Below are positions 53,496 to 62,923 of a DNA stretch of 64,000 nt, piece after piece. The translations under genes and the position numbers were made by a program. The notes below the pieces were generated by a model that saw only the letters and a list, made by a program, of their open reading frames with translations, ran no database searches and was not told the DNA's origin. The stretch is taken from the NCBI RefSeq assembly GCF_035989305.1, contig NZ_CP108514.1, forward strand, positions 8,474,501 to 8,538,500, given 5' to 3'. Each line of letters begins with the position of its first letter. Within the stretch, counting starts at the first letter, position 1. Source of the stretch: Streptomyces sp. NBC_01233. GTDB taxonomy: Bacteria; Actinomycetota; Actinomycetes; Streptomycetales; Streptomycetaceae.

Positions 53496-54422
53496 CTACA
53501 CCGTGAGCATGCCGGCGCGCAGGCGGGCCAGGGTCCGGGACAGGATGCGGGAGACCTGCATCTGGGAGACGCCCAGTTCGGCGCCGATCTCGGCTTGGGT
53601 CCTCTCCTCGCCGAAGCGCATCTGCAGGATGCGCCGGTCTCGTTCGTCCAGCTGCTCCAGCAGCGGCGCGAGGGTGTGGAACTCCTCGAAGAGCTCCATG
53701 GCGGGGTCGACCCCGCCGAGGCGTTCCGCCAGCGGCCGGGTCGCCGGGCTCGTCGTGGACGGCGCGTCGCTCTCCGCGCCGGCGGCGTCGAGGGAACCGC
53801 TGGTGTAGCCGTTCGCGGCCACCAGCCCGTCGATCACCTCGTCCTCGGACAGCTTCAGGTGCCGGGCGACCTCGTTGACCGTCGGAGCCCTGCCCAGGAC
53901 GTCGGTCAGGTTCTCCTGGGCCTTGGCGAGTTCCATGCGCAGTTCCTGCAGGCGCCGCGGGACGTGCACGGCCCACGTGGTGTCGCGGAAGTAGCGCTTG
54001 ATCTCACCGGTGATGTAGGGGAGGGCGAGGGTGGAGAACTCGACCTCGCGCTCCAGGTCGTAGCGGTCGATGGCCTTGATGAGGCCGATGGTCCCCACCT
54101 GGATGATGTCGTCCATGTCGAGACCGCCACCGGTCGCGCGGGAGCGGAACCGGCGCGCGGCGAACTGGACGAGCGAGAGATTCATCTCGATCAGGGTGTT
54201 GCGCGTGTACTGGTACTCGCGCGTCCCCTCCTCCAGGGTGCGCAGCCTCCCGAAGAAGAGCCGCGACAGTTCCCGTGCGTCGGCGGGTGCCATCTCACGG
54301 GCGTTTTCCACACGGAACAGGTCCTCGTCCTGCGTTGGCGCTCCCGCGGTGCCTCGGTCACAAGCACGAACTTGCCCGTCTGTTGCACGAATGGGGCCTG
54401 TGGCGGTGGACGAGCGAGACAT
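53496..54422 (-). CDS. SigB/SigF/SigG-family RNA polymerase sigma factor
   Basis: A 308-residue sigma-70 group 3 factor. Region 2 runs through LSLVQFAARRF, IIQVGTIGLIKAIDRYD and STLALPYITGEIKRYFRDTTW; region 3 begins VPRRLQELRMELAKAQENL; region 4 ends RRILQMRFGEERTQAEIGAE, then SQMQVSRILSRTLARLR. An Ala/Ser/Thr-rich insert (about residues 210-235) separates regions 3 and 4. The N-terminal about 45 residues are an extension. Coupling with STAS and ATPase genes shows it is released by partner switching, as for streptomycete SigB-type stress factors. Confidence 0.94.
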   Translation of the reverse strand: MSRSSTATGPIRATDGQVRACDRGTAGAPTQDEDLFRVENAREMAPADARELSRLFFGRLRTLEEGTREYQYTRNTLIEMNLSLVQFAARRFRSRATGGGLDMDDIIQVGTIGLIKAIDRYDLEREVEFSTLALPYITGEIKRYFRDTTWAVHVPRRLQELRMELAKAQENLTDVLGRAPTVNEVARHLKLSEDEVIDGLVAANGYTSGSLDAAGAESDAPSTTSPATRPLAERLGGVDPAMELFEEFHTLAPLLEQLDERDRRILQMRFGEERTQAEIGAELGVSQMQVSRILSRTLARLRAGMLTV

Positions 54423-54633
54423 GGTGGCCGCTCCCTCCCGATCGACTGACGGCTGCCCGGGCCCTTCTGCCCCGGCTTCGGGGTTCTACACACTTCGATG
54501 ACATTGCCTTGTTCTGCCGGTCGCACCGTGCGGCCCGAAGGGCGCCGCCGCGGACGGGGGCGGCCACGTCGGCGGAGCGAACAGGCATACTCCCTTGAGC
54601 AGGACGTACAGGTGGCGATCCGGGGAGGCGGAC

Positions 54634-54978
54634 ATGACCGGAACAGGGGACGCGGACCAGCAGGGTGTGGTCGGGGACGGCTACCCGGCGGGCGCCGGCT
54701 GGGTGGTGACGGCCCATGGGGAGCTCGACCAGGACACGCTGACCCCACTGGAGGACGCCCTCCTCTCCGCCGCCGACCGGTACCCGCTGGTGGTGCTGGA
54801 CGCCGGCGCCATCACCTTCGGAGACTCCTCCTTCCTGAACCTGCTCCTGCGGCTGCACCACCTCACCGCCCTGCGCATCGCCGCCCCCGGCGAGCAGTTG
54901 CGACGGCTGTTCGCCGTGACCGGCGCCGATACCGTGCTCTCCCTGCACGCGAGTGTCGAGGACGCCCTCGGGGCGTGA
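54634..54978 (+). CDS. STAS-domain anti-sigma factor antagonist
   Basis: A 114-residue protein with AITFGDSSFLNLLLRL holding a probable phosphoserine (DSS). ATG 54634 is favoured since GGGGAGG lies just upstream; the earlier start has none. It is divergent from the sigma factor operon (211-base gap), so one regulator could control both. It may couple the hybrid kinase/phosphatase unit downstream to sigma release. Confidence 0.88.
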   Translation: MTGTGDADQQGVVGDGYPAGAGWVVTAHGELDQDTLTPLEDALLSAADRYPLVVLDAGAITFGDSSFLNLLLRLHHLTALRIAAPGEQLRRLFAVTGADTVLSLHASVEDALGA

Positions 54979-55174
54979 ACCCGGGGCCGGATGTGCTGCT
55001 TCCGGTGTGATCGACTGGGGCTCGCCGTTCTTCCGGTGGCGTTAGCCTTCACCCGACCCGGTGCCCGGGCGCGTACGGATCCCGGCGGAACCGGGCGTTC
55101 CGGCGCGCCCTGATACCAGGGGCCTGTCCTGTCCCGGGTGCCGGTGCGGTTGTTATCGAGAGTGAGGTTGGCGG

Positions 55175-58100
55175 ATGGCCGAGCGGGCGGGCACGGATTC
55201 ACCGAGCGGGGTGCCGCCGCTTCCGGGTGAGGACGGGATCGGCGAGTCGGAGCTGCGCCGGTTGCTGGCCGGGCTGACCGCCGTACGCGACGGGGACTTC
55301 CGCACCCGGCTGCCCGAAACGGCGGACGGGCTGCTCGGGGAGATCGCCACCGTCTTCAACGGGATGGCCGACCAGCTGTCGCTGTTCACCTCCGAGGTGA
55401 CGCGGGTGGCCCGCGAGGTGGGCACGGAGGGGACACTGGGCGGCCAGGCCGACGTACCGGGAGTCGGCGGGGCCTGGCTGGACCTCACGGATTCGGTCAA
55501 CTTCATGGCCGGAAACCTCACGGCGCAGGTGCGCTCCATCGCCCAGGTCGCGACCGCCGTGGCCAAGGGCGACCTCTCGCAGAAGATCAACGTCACGGCG
55601 CGCGGGGAGATCCTGGAGCTGAAAGAGACCATCAACACGATGGTCGACCAGCTCTCCGGGTTCGCCGGGGAGGTCACACGGGTGGCCCGCGAGGTGGGCA
55701 CCGAGGGCCGGCTCGGCGGCCAGGCGGACGTCATGGGCGTCTCCGGCACGTGGAAGGACCTGACGGAATCGGTCAACGTCATGGCCGACAACCTGACCGC
55801 CCAGGTGCGCTCGATCGCCGAGGTCACCACCGCCGTGGCCCAGGGCGATCTGACGCAGAAGATCCGGGTGGACGCGCGCGGGGAGATCCTGGAGCTGAAA
55901 GAGACCATCAACACGATGGTCGACCAGCTCTCCGCCTTCGCCGCCGAGGTCACCCGGGTCGCCCGCGAGGTCGGCAGCGAGGGCCGGCTCGGCGGCCAGG
56001 CCGAGGTCGAGGGCGTCTCCGGGACCTGGAAGCGCCTGACGGAGAACGTCAACGAGCTGGCCGGCAACCTGACCCGCCAGGTCCGGGCCATCGCCGAGGT
56101 GGCCAGCGCGGTCGCCGAGGGCGACCTGACGCGCTCGATCACGGTCGACGCCTCGGGTGAGGTCGCCGAACTCAAGGACAACATCAACTCCATGGTCGGC
56201 TCGCTGCGCGAGAGCACCCGGGCCAACCAGGAGCAGGACTGGCTCAAGTCCAACCTGGCCCGCATCTCCGGCCTGATGCAGGGCCACCGGGGTCTCGCCG
56301 CCGTCGCCGAACTCGTCATGGACGAACTGACGCCGCTCGTCGCCGCCCAGTACGGCGCCTTCTACCTCGCCGAGGACCGCCCCGGCGGCACCGTGCTCAC
56401 CCTCGTCGGCTCCTACGGCCGGTCCGCGGCCGCCGAGGAGGGCGTCGTGTTCGCCCTCGGCGAGTCCCTCGTCGGTCAGGCGGCCCGCAGCCGCCGCATC
56501 ATCGCCACCGACCAGGTCCCCGGCGGCTACGTCATCGCCTCCGGGCTCGGCCACACCACTCCGGGCAGCCTGATCATCCTGCCGATCGTGGTGGACGACC
56601 AGGTCCTCGGAGTGATCGAGCTCGCCTCCTTCAGCGCCTTCACCCCCGTCCACCGCGACTTCCTGGCCCAGTTGATGGAAACCATCGGCGCCAACGTCAA
56701 CACGATCGTCGCCAACGCCCGGACCGACGAGCTTCTCGGCGAGTCCCAGCGGCTGGCCGGCGAACTCCGGGCCCGTTCTGAGGAACTCCAGGTCCAGCAG
56801 GAGGAACTCCAGCGCTCCAACGCCGAGCTGGAGGAGAAGGCCGCCCTCCTCGCCAGCCAGAACAGCGACATCGAGGCCAAGAACCTGGAGATCGAGCAGG
56901 CCCGCCAGGAACTGGAGACCCGCGCACAGCAGTTGTCGCTGGCCTCCACCTACAAGTCCGACTTCCTGGCCAACATGAGCCACGAGCTGCGCACACCGCT
57001 CAACAGCCTGCTCATCCTCGCCCAGTTGCTCGCCCAGAACCCCGCCCGCAACCTCACCCCCAAGCAGGTCGAGTACGCGGGCATCATCCACTCGGCCGGC
57101 TCGGACCTGCTCCAGCTGATCAACGACATCCTCGACCTGTCCAAGGTCGAGGCCGGCAAGATGGACATCAACCCCGAGCGGGTCGACCTGCCCCAGCTGC
57201 TCGAGTACGTCGACGCCACCTTCCGGCCGATGACCACGCAGAAGAGCCTCGACTTCACCGTCACCACCGCCCCGGGCGCCCCCGACGACCTGCTCACCGA
57301 CGACTCGCGGCTGCGCCAGATCCTGCGCAACCTGCTGTCCAACGCCGTCAAGTTCACCGAGCGCGGCGGCGTGGAGCTCCGGATCGAACCGGCGACGGCC
57401 TCCGAGGTCCCCGCCGGGCTTCCCCGGCGCGGGCCCATGCTGGCCTTCCGCGTGCGGGACACGGGCATCGGCATCCCCGCGCAGCAGCTGGAGTCCGTCT
57501 TCGGAGCCTTCCAGCAGGCCGACGGCACCACCAGCCGCAAGTACGGAGGCACCGGCCTCGGGCTGTCCATCAGCCGTGAGATCGCCCAGCTCCTCGGCGG
57601 GGCCGTCACCGCGCAAAGCACACCCGGCCAGGGCAGCACCTTCACCCTCTACCTGCCGGTCAGCCGCGCGGACTACGAGGACGCGCCCGATCCCGACGCC
57701 CCGGCGCAGCCGTCGCCCGCGCAGGCCTCCGGGCAGGCCGGCCCGGGCCGTCCCGGCGCGCCCGCGCTCCCCGCGCAGCGGCGGGCCCGCCGCCTGCTCG
57801 TGATCGAGGAGCGACCCAACGGCCTGCTCTCCCTCGTCGCGGAGAGCGCCGGCCGGGACTTCGCCCCCGGCCGTCAGGCGACGGGAGAGCACGGCGGCAT
57901 CCACGTGGTCAACGCCACGAGCTCGCGCGAGGCCGCCGCCGCCTTGGCGACCGACTCCTTCCACTGCGTCGTCCTGGAACTGGACATGCCCGACGGCGAA
58001 GCGCTGCGGTTCCTCGACGCGCTCGACGGAGACCCGGCCCTCTCCTCGCTCCCCGTCCTCGCCCACAACAACCCCCGGGTCAGGACCGGTCTGGAGGAGG

Positions 58101-58642
58101 CCGTGCGGGAGCGGCCCGCGGCACGCCACGTGGAACTACTGTCCAGTCTGGACGAGTTGCGCGAACGCATCGCGCTCCACCTGTCCGCCGAGCAGCCGGG
58201 GGACGTACTCCCCCTCGTACAGGGCGACACACAGGGCCGGCAGGCCGCCCACGTGCTCGACGGCGACCTGGCCGGACGCACCGTCCTCGTCGTCGACGAC
58301 GACGCACGCAACCTCTTCGCCCTCAGCGGGGTCCTGGAACTGCACGGCATGCGCGTGCTCCACGCCGAGGACGGCCGCAAGGGCATCGACGCCCTCACCC
58401 ACCACGCGGGTGTCGACATCATCCTGATGGACGTGATGATGCCCGAACTGGACGGCTACGCCGCCACCGCCGAGATCCGCCGGATGCCGGCGTACGCGGG
58501 CCTGCCCGTCATCGCGGTCACCGCCAAGGCGATGCCCGGGGACCGGGAGAAGAGCCTCGCCGCGGGCGCCAGCGACTACGTGACCAAGCCCGTGGACGCC
58601 GACGACCTCATCGCCCGCGTCCGGTACTGGCTCACGCGATGA
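55175..58642 (+). CDS. poly-HAMP hybrid histidine kinase (Nik1-like)
   Basis: A 1,155-residue soluble kinase. Residues about 25-350 hold four HAMP-like units with connectors (recurring [38 protein letters not shown]), the architecture of group III osmosensing kinases. A GAF domain (about 375-525), a coiled coil (about 530-590), HisKA ([11 protein letters not shown], His603), HATPase ([26 protein letters not shown]), a degenerate receiver (about 870-1000, with Glu where the phosphoacceptor Asp should be in [10 protein letters not shown]), and a canonical receiver (Asp1086 in [20 protein letters not shown]). No membrane helix is present. Its stop overlaps the next start (ATGA). Confidence 0.94.
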   Translation: MAERAGTDSPSGVPPLPGEDGIGESELRRLLAGLTAVRDGDFRTRLPETADGLLGEIATVFNGMADQLSLFTSEVTRVAREVGTEGTLGGQADVPGVGGAWLDLTDSVNFMAGNLTAQVRSIAQVATAVAKGDLSQKINVTARGEILELKETINTMVDQLSGFAGEVTRVAREVGTEGRLGGQADVMGVSGTWKDLTESVNVMADNLTAQVRSIAEVTTAVAQGDLTQKIRVDARGEILELKETINTMVDQLSAFAAEVTRVAREVGSEGRLGGQAEVEGVSGTWKRLTENVNELAGNLTRQVRAIAEVASAVAEGDLTRSITVDASGEVAELKDNINSMVGSLRESTRANQEQDWLKSNLARISGLMQGHRGLAAVAELVMDELTPLVAAQYGAFYLAEDRPGGTVLTLVGSYGRSAAAEEGVVFALGESLVGQAARSRRIIATDQVPGGYVIASGLGHTTPGSLIILPIVVDDQVLGVIELASFSAFTPVHRDFLAQLMETIGANVNTIVANARTDELLGESQRLAGELRARSEELQVQQEELQRSNAELEEKAALLASQNSDIEAKNLEIEQARQELETRAQQLSLASTYKSDFLANMSHELRTPLNSLLILAQLLAQNPARNLTPKQVEYAGIIHSAGSDLLQLINDILDLSKVEAGKMDINPERVDLPQLLEYVDATFRPMTTQKSLDFTVTTAPGAPDDLLTDDSRLRQILRNLLSNAVKFTERGGVELRIEPATASEVPAGLPRRGPMLAFRVRDTGIGIPAQQLESVFGAFQQADGTTSRKYGGTGLGLSISREIAQLLGGAVTAQSTPGQGSTFTLYLPVSRADYEDAPDPDAPAQPSPAQASGQAGPGRPGAPALPAQRRARRLLVIEERPNGLLSLVAESAGRDFAPGRQATGEHGGIHVVNATSSREAAAALATDSFHCVVLELDMPDGEALRFLDALDGDPALSSLPVLAHNNPRVRTGLEEAVRERPAARHVELLSSLDELRERIALHLSAEQPGDVLPLVQGDTQGRQAAHVLDGDLAGRTVLVVDDDARNLFALSGVLELHGMRVLHAEDGRKGIDALTHHAGVDIILMDVMMPELDGYAATAEIRRMPAYAGLPVIAVTAKAMPGDREKSLAAGASDYVTKPVDADDLIARVRYWLTR

Positions 58643-61062
58643 CCGGGGACACGCAGCGGCACCAGGACGCGCGCCCGCAGCCGGCACCGGTCGGTGACCG
58701 GGCCGCGGGCGCCCTCCCGCACGAGGCACCGACCACGATGGGACGCCTCGTCGCCACCGTCGAACGGCTGCGCCGCGAGGTCCTGGAGGCACAGGCGGCC
58801 GCCGACGGCCGGGCCCTGGTCGAACTGGCCAAGGGCATCCTGATCGGGCAGTTGCACTGCACGCCGGCCGCGGCCGCACGCCAGCTCGACGTGCTGTGCC
58901 GCGAGAGCGGGACGTCCCCGCTCGAACTCGCCGCCGACATCGTCAACCAGGCCTCCCGCGACCACGTCAGCGAGATCGCCGCCGCGTTCGTCGAGCGCAC
59001 CGGCACGGCTGACGACCCGGCGGAGCGGAACTCCACGGTGTCGGTCCGCCTGCGCACCGCCGAGAGCGGCATGCTGGCCGCCGACGCCGACACCCAGGCG
59101 GTGGCCGAGTCCCTCCTGACGAACGCCCTGGGCCCCCTCGGAGCGGTCGCCGTCGCCGTGTGGACCGCGGTGCCCGACGGTTCGCTGGCCCTCGCCGGCC
59201 ACGCCGGTTTCCCGCAGAGGGAGGCCGCCCGCTGGCGTCACGTACCCCCGGGCGTCTCCACCGTCGCCCGCCTCGCGCTGCGCGAGCGCCGACTGGTCAC
59301 CCTCCCCCGCCTCAAACGCGAAGGGCTGCCCTCGATCGGGCACCTCGAGTGGCCCGACGGGGGCCGGATGGCCGTACCGACGGGGACGGGCGGACGGATC
59401 CACGGCGTCCTCGAAATCTGCTGGCCGCAGCCCCTGGCACCGCAGCCGCCGCAGATCGAGCGCCAGGTGGAGGCCCTCGCCGAACTGTGCGCCCACACCA
59501 TGGACGCCTCGCCCCCGCGCGAGGTCACGACCACCGAGGGGGTGCTCCCGGACGTCGCGGAGCTCATCGACCTCGCCGAAGGACTGCAGGACCCCGCCGT
59601 GGTGCTCACCCCGGTCCTCGACGCCGAGGGCCGGCTCGGCGACTTCCGGATCCGGTACGCCGGCAGCCGGTTCGTCGACCCGGTGGGCCGGCCGCGCGGC
59701 GATGTCAACGGTGCGCTGCTGCTGGAGGCCTATCCGATGGCCGCCGGCGAGAGCGGGCTGTTCGACATCATCGAGCGCGTGCACGCGACGGGCGAGCCGT
59801 TCAGGGCCGAACGGATGAGCCTGACCGCGCTCGTCGACCAGATCCCGCTGACCACGGTCGCGGACATCAGCGTCAGCCGTCACGGCTCCGCCGTCCTGCT
59901 GATCTGGCGGATCGAGGATGAGAGGGCCCGGCTGGCCAACCTCCTCCAGCACGCCCAGCGCCTGGGCCGCATCGGCGGTTTCGAGGAGAACCTCGCGACC
60001 GGGGAGACCACCTGGAACGCGGAGCTCTACGCCCTGCACGGACTCCCGGCCAGCGCGCCCCCGGTACGACTGCGAGAGCTGCCCGGACACGCCCATCCGG
60101 ACGACTCGGCCGCCCTCGACCGCTTCCTGCGCGCGGTGCTCCGCCACCGCCGGCCGGCCTCCGTCAACTTCCGCCTCCAGAGGTCCGACGGGATCACCCG
60201 CCACATCCGGGTCGTCGCCGAGCCCGTACTCGACGCGGACCAGCGGCTGCACGCGGTGCGCGGCGCCTACCAGGACATCTCCGCCCAGCACTGGACCGAG
60301 GTCGCACTGGCCGCGACCAGGGACCAGCTCGCCCACACCGAGGCCGAGTCCGCCGAACGCAACCGGCTGGCCCTCCAGCTCCAGCACGCCATCATGCCTC
60401 CCACGCCACCCGCCATCGAGGCCCCGGGCCTGCGGGTCGCCGTCCGCTACCGGCCGGCGGAGACCGAGTCGCTCGTCGGCGGAGACTGGTACGACACCGT
60501 GGTCCTGCCCTCCGGGCTGATCATGCTGTCCGTGGGTGACGTCGCCGGTCACGGCATCGAGGCCGCCACCGGCATGGTCGTGCTGCGCAACGCCCTGCGC
60601 GGCCTCGCCGTCACGGGCGCGGGCCCCGCCCAGCTGCTGTCCTGGCTCAACACGGTCACCCACCACCTGGCCAAGCACGTGACGGCCACCGCCGTCTGCG
60701 GCCTCTTCGACCCGAGCACCAGGGTGATGCGCTGGGCACGAGCGGGGCACCTGCCGCCCGTACTCGTCCGCGGGGGTGAGGCCGAGGCCTTCCCGCTCAT
60801 CGAGGGCCTGCTCCTGGGGGCACTGCCCGACGTCACGTACGTCGAGCGGGAGGTGCGGCTCGAACCGGACGACACCCTGCTGATGTTCACGGACGGGCTG
60901 GTGGAACGGCGGGACTCCTCGGTCCAGGACTCGCTCGGCCATCTCGTGACCGCGGCGGCCGCCGGAGCCGGGGATCTGGACGGGCGGCTGGACCGGCTCC
61001 TCGCCGAGAGCCGGTCCGACACCGACGACGACACGTGCGTGATCGGCATCCAGGTCGGCTGA
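58639..61062 (+). CDS. ANTAR-GAF-PAS-SpoIIE phosphatase coupled to the hybrid kinase
   Basis: An 807-residue regulator starting in the kinase stop. ANTAR-like helices at about 35-80 (ADGRALVELAKGILIGQLHC), GAF at about 130-290, PAS at about 300-430 and a second PAS at about 435-555 (GGFEENLATGETTWNAELYA, PAC end RGAYQDISAQHW), and SpoIIE phosphatase at about 575-807 (VGGDWYDTVVL, VGDVAGHGIEAATGM, LLMFTDGLVERR, DDTCVIGI). It is the paralogue of 38228-40669. Together with the kinase it forms a two-protein signalling pair that likely sets the phosphorylation of the STAS proteins encoded nearby. Confidence 0.92.
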   Translation: MTGDTQRHQDARPQPAPVGDRAAGALPHEAPTTMGRLVATVERLRREVLEAQAAADGRALVELAKGILIGQLHCTPAAAARQLDVLCRESGTSPLELAADIVNQASRDHVSEIAAAFVERTGTADDPAERNSTVSVRLRTAESGMLAADADTQAVAESLLTNALGPLGAVAVAVWTAVPDGSLALAGHAGFPQREAARWRHVPPGVSTVARLALRERRLVTLPRLKREGLPSIGHLEWPDGGRMAVPTGTGGRIHGVLEICWPQPLAPQPPQIERQVEALAELCAHTMDASPPREVTTTEGVLPDVAELIDLAEGLQDPAVVLTPVLDAEGRLGDFRIRYAGSRFVDPVGRPRGDVNGALLLEAYPMAAGESGLFDIIERVHATGEPFRAERMSLTALVDQIPLTTVADISVSRHGSAVLLIWRIEDERARLANLLQHAQRLGRIGGFEENLATGETTWNAELYALHGLPASAPPVRLRELPGHAHPDDSAALDRFLRAVLRHRRPASVNFRLQRSDGITRHIRVVAEPVLDADQRLHAVRGAYQDISAQHWTEVALAATRDQLAHTEAESAERNRLALQLQHAIMPPTPPAIEAPGLRVAVRYRPAETESLVGGDWYDTVVLPSGLIMLSVGDVAGHGIEAATGMVVLRNALRGLAVTGAGPAQLLSWLNTVTHHLAKHVTATAVCGLFDPSTRVMRWARAGHLPPVLVRGGEAEAFPLIEGLLLGALPDVTYVEREVRLEPDDTLLMFTDGLVERRDSSVQDSLGHLVTAAAAGAGDLDGRLDRLLAESRSDTDDDTCVIGIQVG

Positions 61063-61088
61063 GGCCGCCGTCCGTCACGGTGCGGGTG

Positions 61089-61355
61089 TCAGGCCACCGC
61101 CCGGGCCCGCAGCACGCGGGCCGGCTCCTGACCGCCTCCGGTCGCCAGCACGCGGACCTCGTCCCCGCTGCTGATCTCCGCCCGGAGGATGCCGGTGGCG
61201 TCCTCGTAGACGGGGTGGCCGCCGGGCCCCGCCGCGTCCGTGCGGGTCATCCGGACCACGTCCTCCCCGGGCGGGTCGGTGGTCGCGAAGACGACTTCGT
61301 AGGCTTCCGCCTGCCGGTCCTCGTGCGGGGCTTCGGTTTCGTGGCCTGTGCTCAT
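61089..61355 (-). CDS. DUF6296 small protein
   Basis: An 88-residue hydrophilic protein with AYEVVFATTDPPGEDVVRMT, AAGPGGHPVYEDATGILRAE and ISSGDEVRVLATGG, the pattern of the streptomycete DUF6296 family (small beta-rich protein). It ends 26 bases from the phosphatase stop on the opposite strand. Function unknown; members of the family often lie near stress or antibiotic genes. Confidence 0.75.
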   Translation of the reverse strand: MSTGHETEAPHEDRQAEAYEVVFATTDPPGEDVVRMTRTDAAGPGGHPVYEDATGILRAEISSGDEVRVLATGGGQEPARVLRARAVA

Positions 61356-61411
61356 GGCGGACCCTCCTGCCGTGGGCGTGCGCCCGGGGTGACTGTCCCC
61401 CACCAGACACG

Positions 61412-61783
61412 CTAGGCCCCACCCGCTGCTCTGTCCTGGCCGGGAGGCGCCGTCGCCCCGGGAGGCGCAGCCGGCGCGGTCAGCGGGGCAGCGAGGTAGG
61501 ACAGCAGGCCGGCGATCTCCCGGCCGGCCTCCGCAGGGTGGCGGAAGCGCGCGCCGGGAGCGATGGCGTAGCGGTTGCGCCGGCCGTCCCGCGTCCGGGT
61601 GAGGTACCCGTCCGCCTCCAGGTCCGTGACGATCGTCTGCACGGTGCGTTCGGTGAGGTCGCAGATCGTCGCGAGGTCGCGCAGCCGGACCCCCGGGTCG
61701 CGCGCGATCGCGATCAGAACCCGGGCGTGGTTCGTCAGGAAGGTCCAGTGGTTCCGGCGGGACCCGGCGTGCTCGTTCTCCAC
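61412..61783 (-). CDS. MarR-like winged-helix transcriptional regulator
   Basis: A 123-residue protein from GTG 61783: RNHWTFLTNHARVLIAIARD, VRLRDLATICDLTERTVQTI, DLEADGYLTRTRDGRRNRYA. The recognition helix and wing are clear. It has a C-terminal Ala/Pro-rich tail. It is divergent from the second sigma factor across a 173-base AT-richer region, so it may control that gene. Ligand not inferable. The longer upstream frame is not supported. Confidence 0.82.
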   Translation of the reverse strand: MENEHAGSRRNHWTFLTNHARVLIAIARDPGVRLRDLATICDLTERTVQTIVTDLEADGYLTRTRDGRRNRYAIAPGARFRHPAEAGREIAGLLSYLAAPLTAPAAPPGATAPPGQDRAAGGA

Positions 61784-61956
61784 ACGGACATCTTGGAATG
61801 GCCACTCGCGAAAATCAAATCCAGAAATGGTTTTCCGGTATAACTTGACGTGTGTCCGTGGCCCCGGCAGGGTGCAGGTGAGCGGAAGCGGACTTCCGCT
61901 TGACCCGAGCAATCGCGCAACGCGCCGCAAGCACCTGTGCCCAAGGAGCGACGACG
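61784..61956. promoter_or_regulatory. divergent AT-rich promoter region before the second sigma factor
   Basis: Positions about 61797-61852 are strikingly AT-rich for this genome (AAATCAAATCCAGAAATGG, TATAACTTGACG). This is typical of a promoter plus operator zone between the regulator and sigma genes. The ribosome site AAGGAG precedes ATG 61957. I cannot assign exact -10/-35 boxes. Confidence 0.45.
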
Positions 61957-62889
61957 ATGACCCCCACGGCCACAGCCGAGGCCACGACCCCGGCCACGCC
62001 CCCGACGCCGACCCCCGCCTCCACCGGTGGGGCCGGATCCGTCCCCGCCCTCAGCGGGCTGCCCTACGTGCCCAGCCCGCGGGACCTGCCGACCGGCGAC
62101 GCCCGGCAGCTGACCCGGGTGTTCTTCGAACGGCTGCGGAGCCTCGAAGAGGGGACCCACGCGTACCAGTACGTGCGCAACACGCTGATCGAGATGAACA
62201 TCTCACTGGTGCACTTCGCCGCCCGCCCCTTCCGGGACCGCCCCGGCGGCCCCGAGAACGAGGACGTCGTACAGGTCGGCATCATCGGCCTGATCAAGGC
62301 CATCGACCGCTACGACCCCGAGCGCAACACGCAGTTCACCACGCTCGCAATGCCGTACATCACCGGAGAGATCAAGCGCCACTTCCGGGACACCACGTGG
62401 TCCGTGCGGGTGCCGCGCCGGCTGCAGGAACTGCGCGTGGAGCTGGCGAAGGCCACGGAGGCGCTGACCTCCGTGTCGGAGCACACGCCCACCCCGGCGG
62501 AGCTCGCCGCGCACCTGGGCCTGACCGAGGACGAGGTCCGCCAGGGCATGGTCGCGGCCAACGGCTACTCCACCCAGTCCCTCGACGCGCCCCAGCAGCC
62601 CACCGCCGGCAGCGCGCAGGCGCCCGCGGGCGCACTGGCCGCGCGCAGCCTCGCCGAGACCCTGGGCGATACCGACCCCGCACTGGAGGCGGTCGAGGAC
62701 CGGCACGCCCTGGCGCCCCTCCTCGCCGACCTCGACGAACGCTCCACCCGCATCCTGCAGTTGCGCTTCGGCCAGGAGCTGACGCAGGCGGAGATCGGCG
62801 CGGAGCTCGGCCTCTCCCAGATGCAGGTCTCCCGGCTGCTCTCCCGCACGCTGGGCACCCTGCGCGCGGAGCTGCTGCACGACGACTGA
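61957..62889 (+). CDS. SigB/SigF/SigG-family RNA polymerase sigma factor (second copy)
   Basis: A 310-residue group 3 sigma factor, paralogous to 53496-54422. Region 2: NISLVHFAARPFRDR, VVQVGIIGLIKAIDRYD, TLAMPYITGEIKRHFRDTTW; region 3: VPRRLQELRVELAKATEAL; region 4: TRILQLRFGQELTQAEIGAE and LSQMQVSRLLSRTLG. The N-terminus is Pro/Thr/Ala-rich. It has no adjacent anti-sigma gene, so it may use the ATPases encoded 9-10 kb away or a winged-helix regulator for control. ATG 61957 has AAGGAG upstream. Confidence 0.94.
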   Translation: MTPTATAEATTPATPPTPTPASTGGAGSVPALSGLPYVPSPRDLPTGDARQLTRVFFERLRSLEEGTHAYQYVRNTLIEMNISLVHFAARPFRDRPGGPENEDVVQVGIIGLIKAIDRYDPERNTQFTTLAMPYITGEIKRHFRDTTWSVRVPRRLQELRVELAKATEALTSVSEHTPTPAELAAHLGLTEDEVRQGMVAANGYSTQSLDAPQQPTAGSAQAPAGALAARSLAETLGDTDPALEAVEDRHALAPLLADLDERSTRILQLRFGQELTQAEIGAELGLSQMQVSRLLSRTLGTLRAELLHDD

Positions 62890-62923
62890 GTCCGGCGGGG
62901 TGCCATGGCGCCGGGCCGTCCGG

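Noticed and set aside
59160..60520. Long alternative + frames inside the ANTAR-SpoIIE gene
   Set aside because: They are out of register with a gene carrying clear ANTAR, PAS and SpoIIE motifs.
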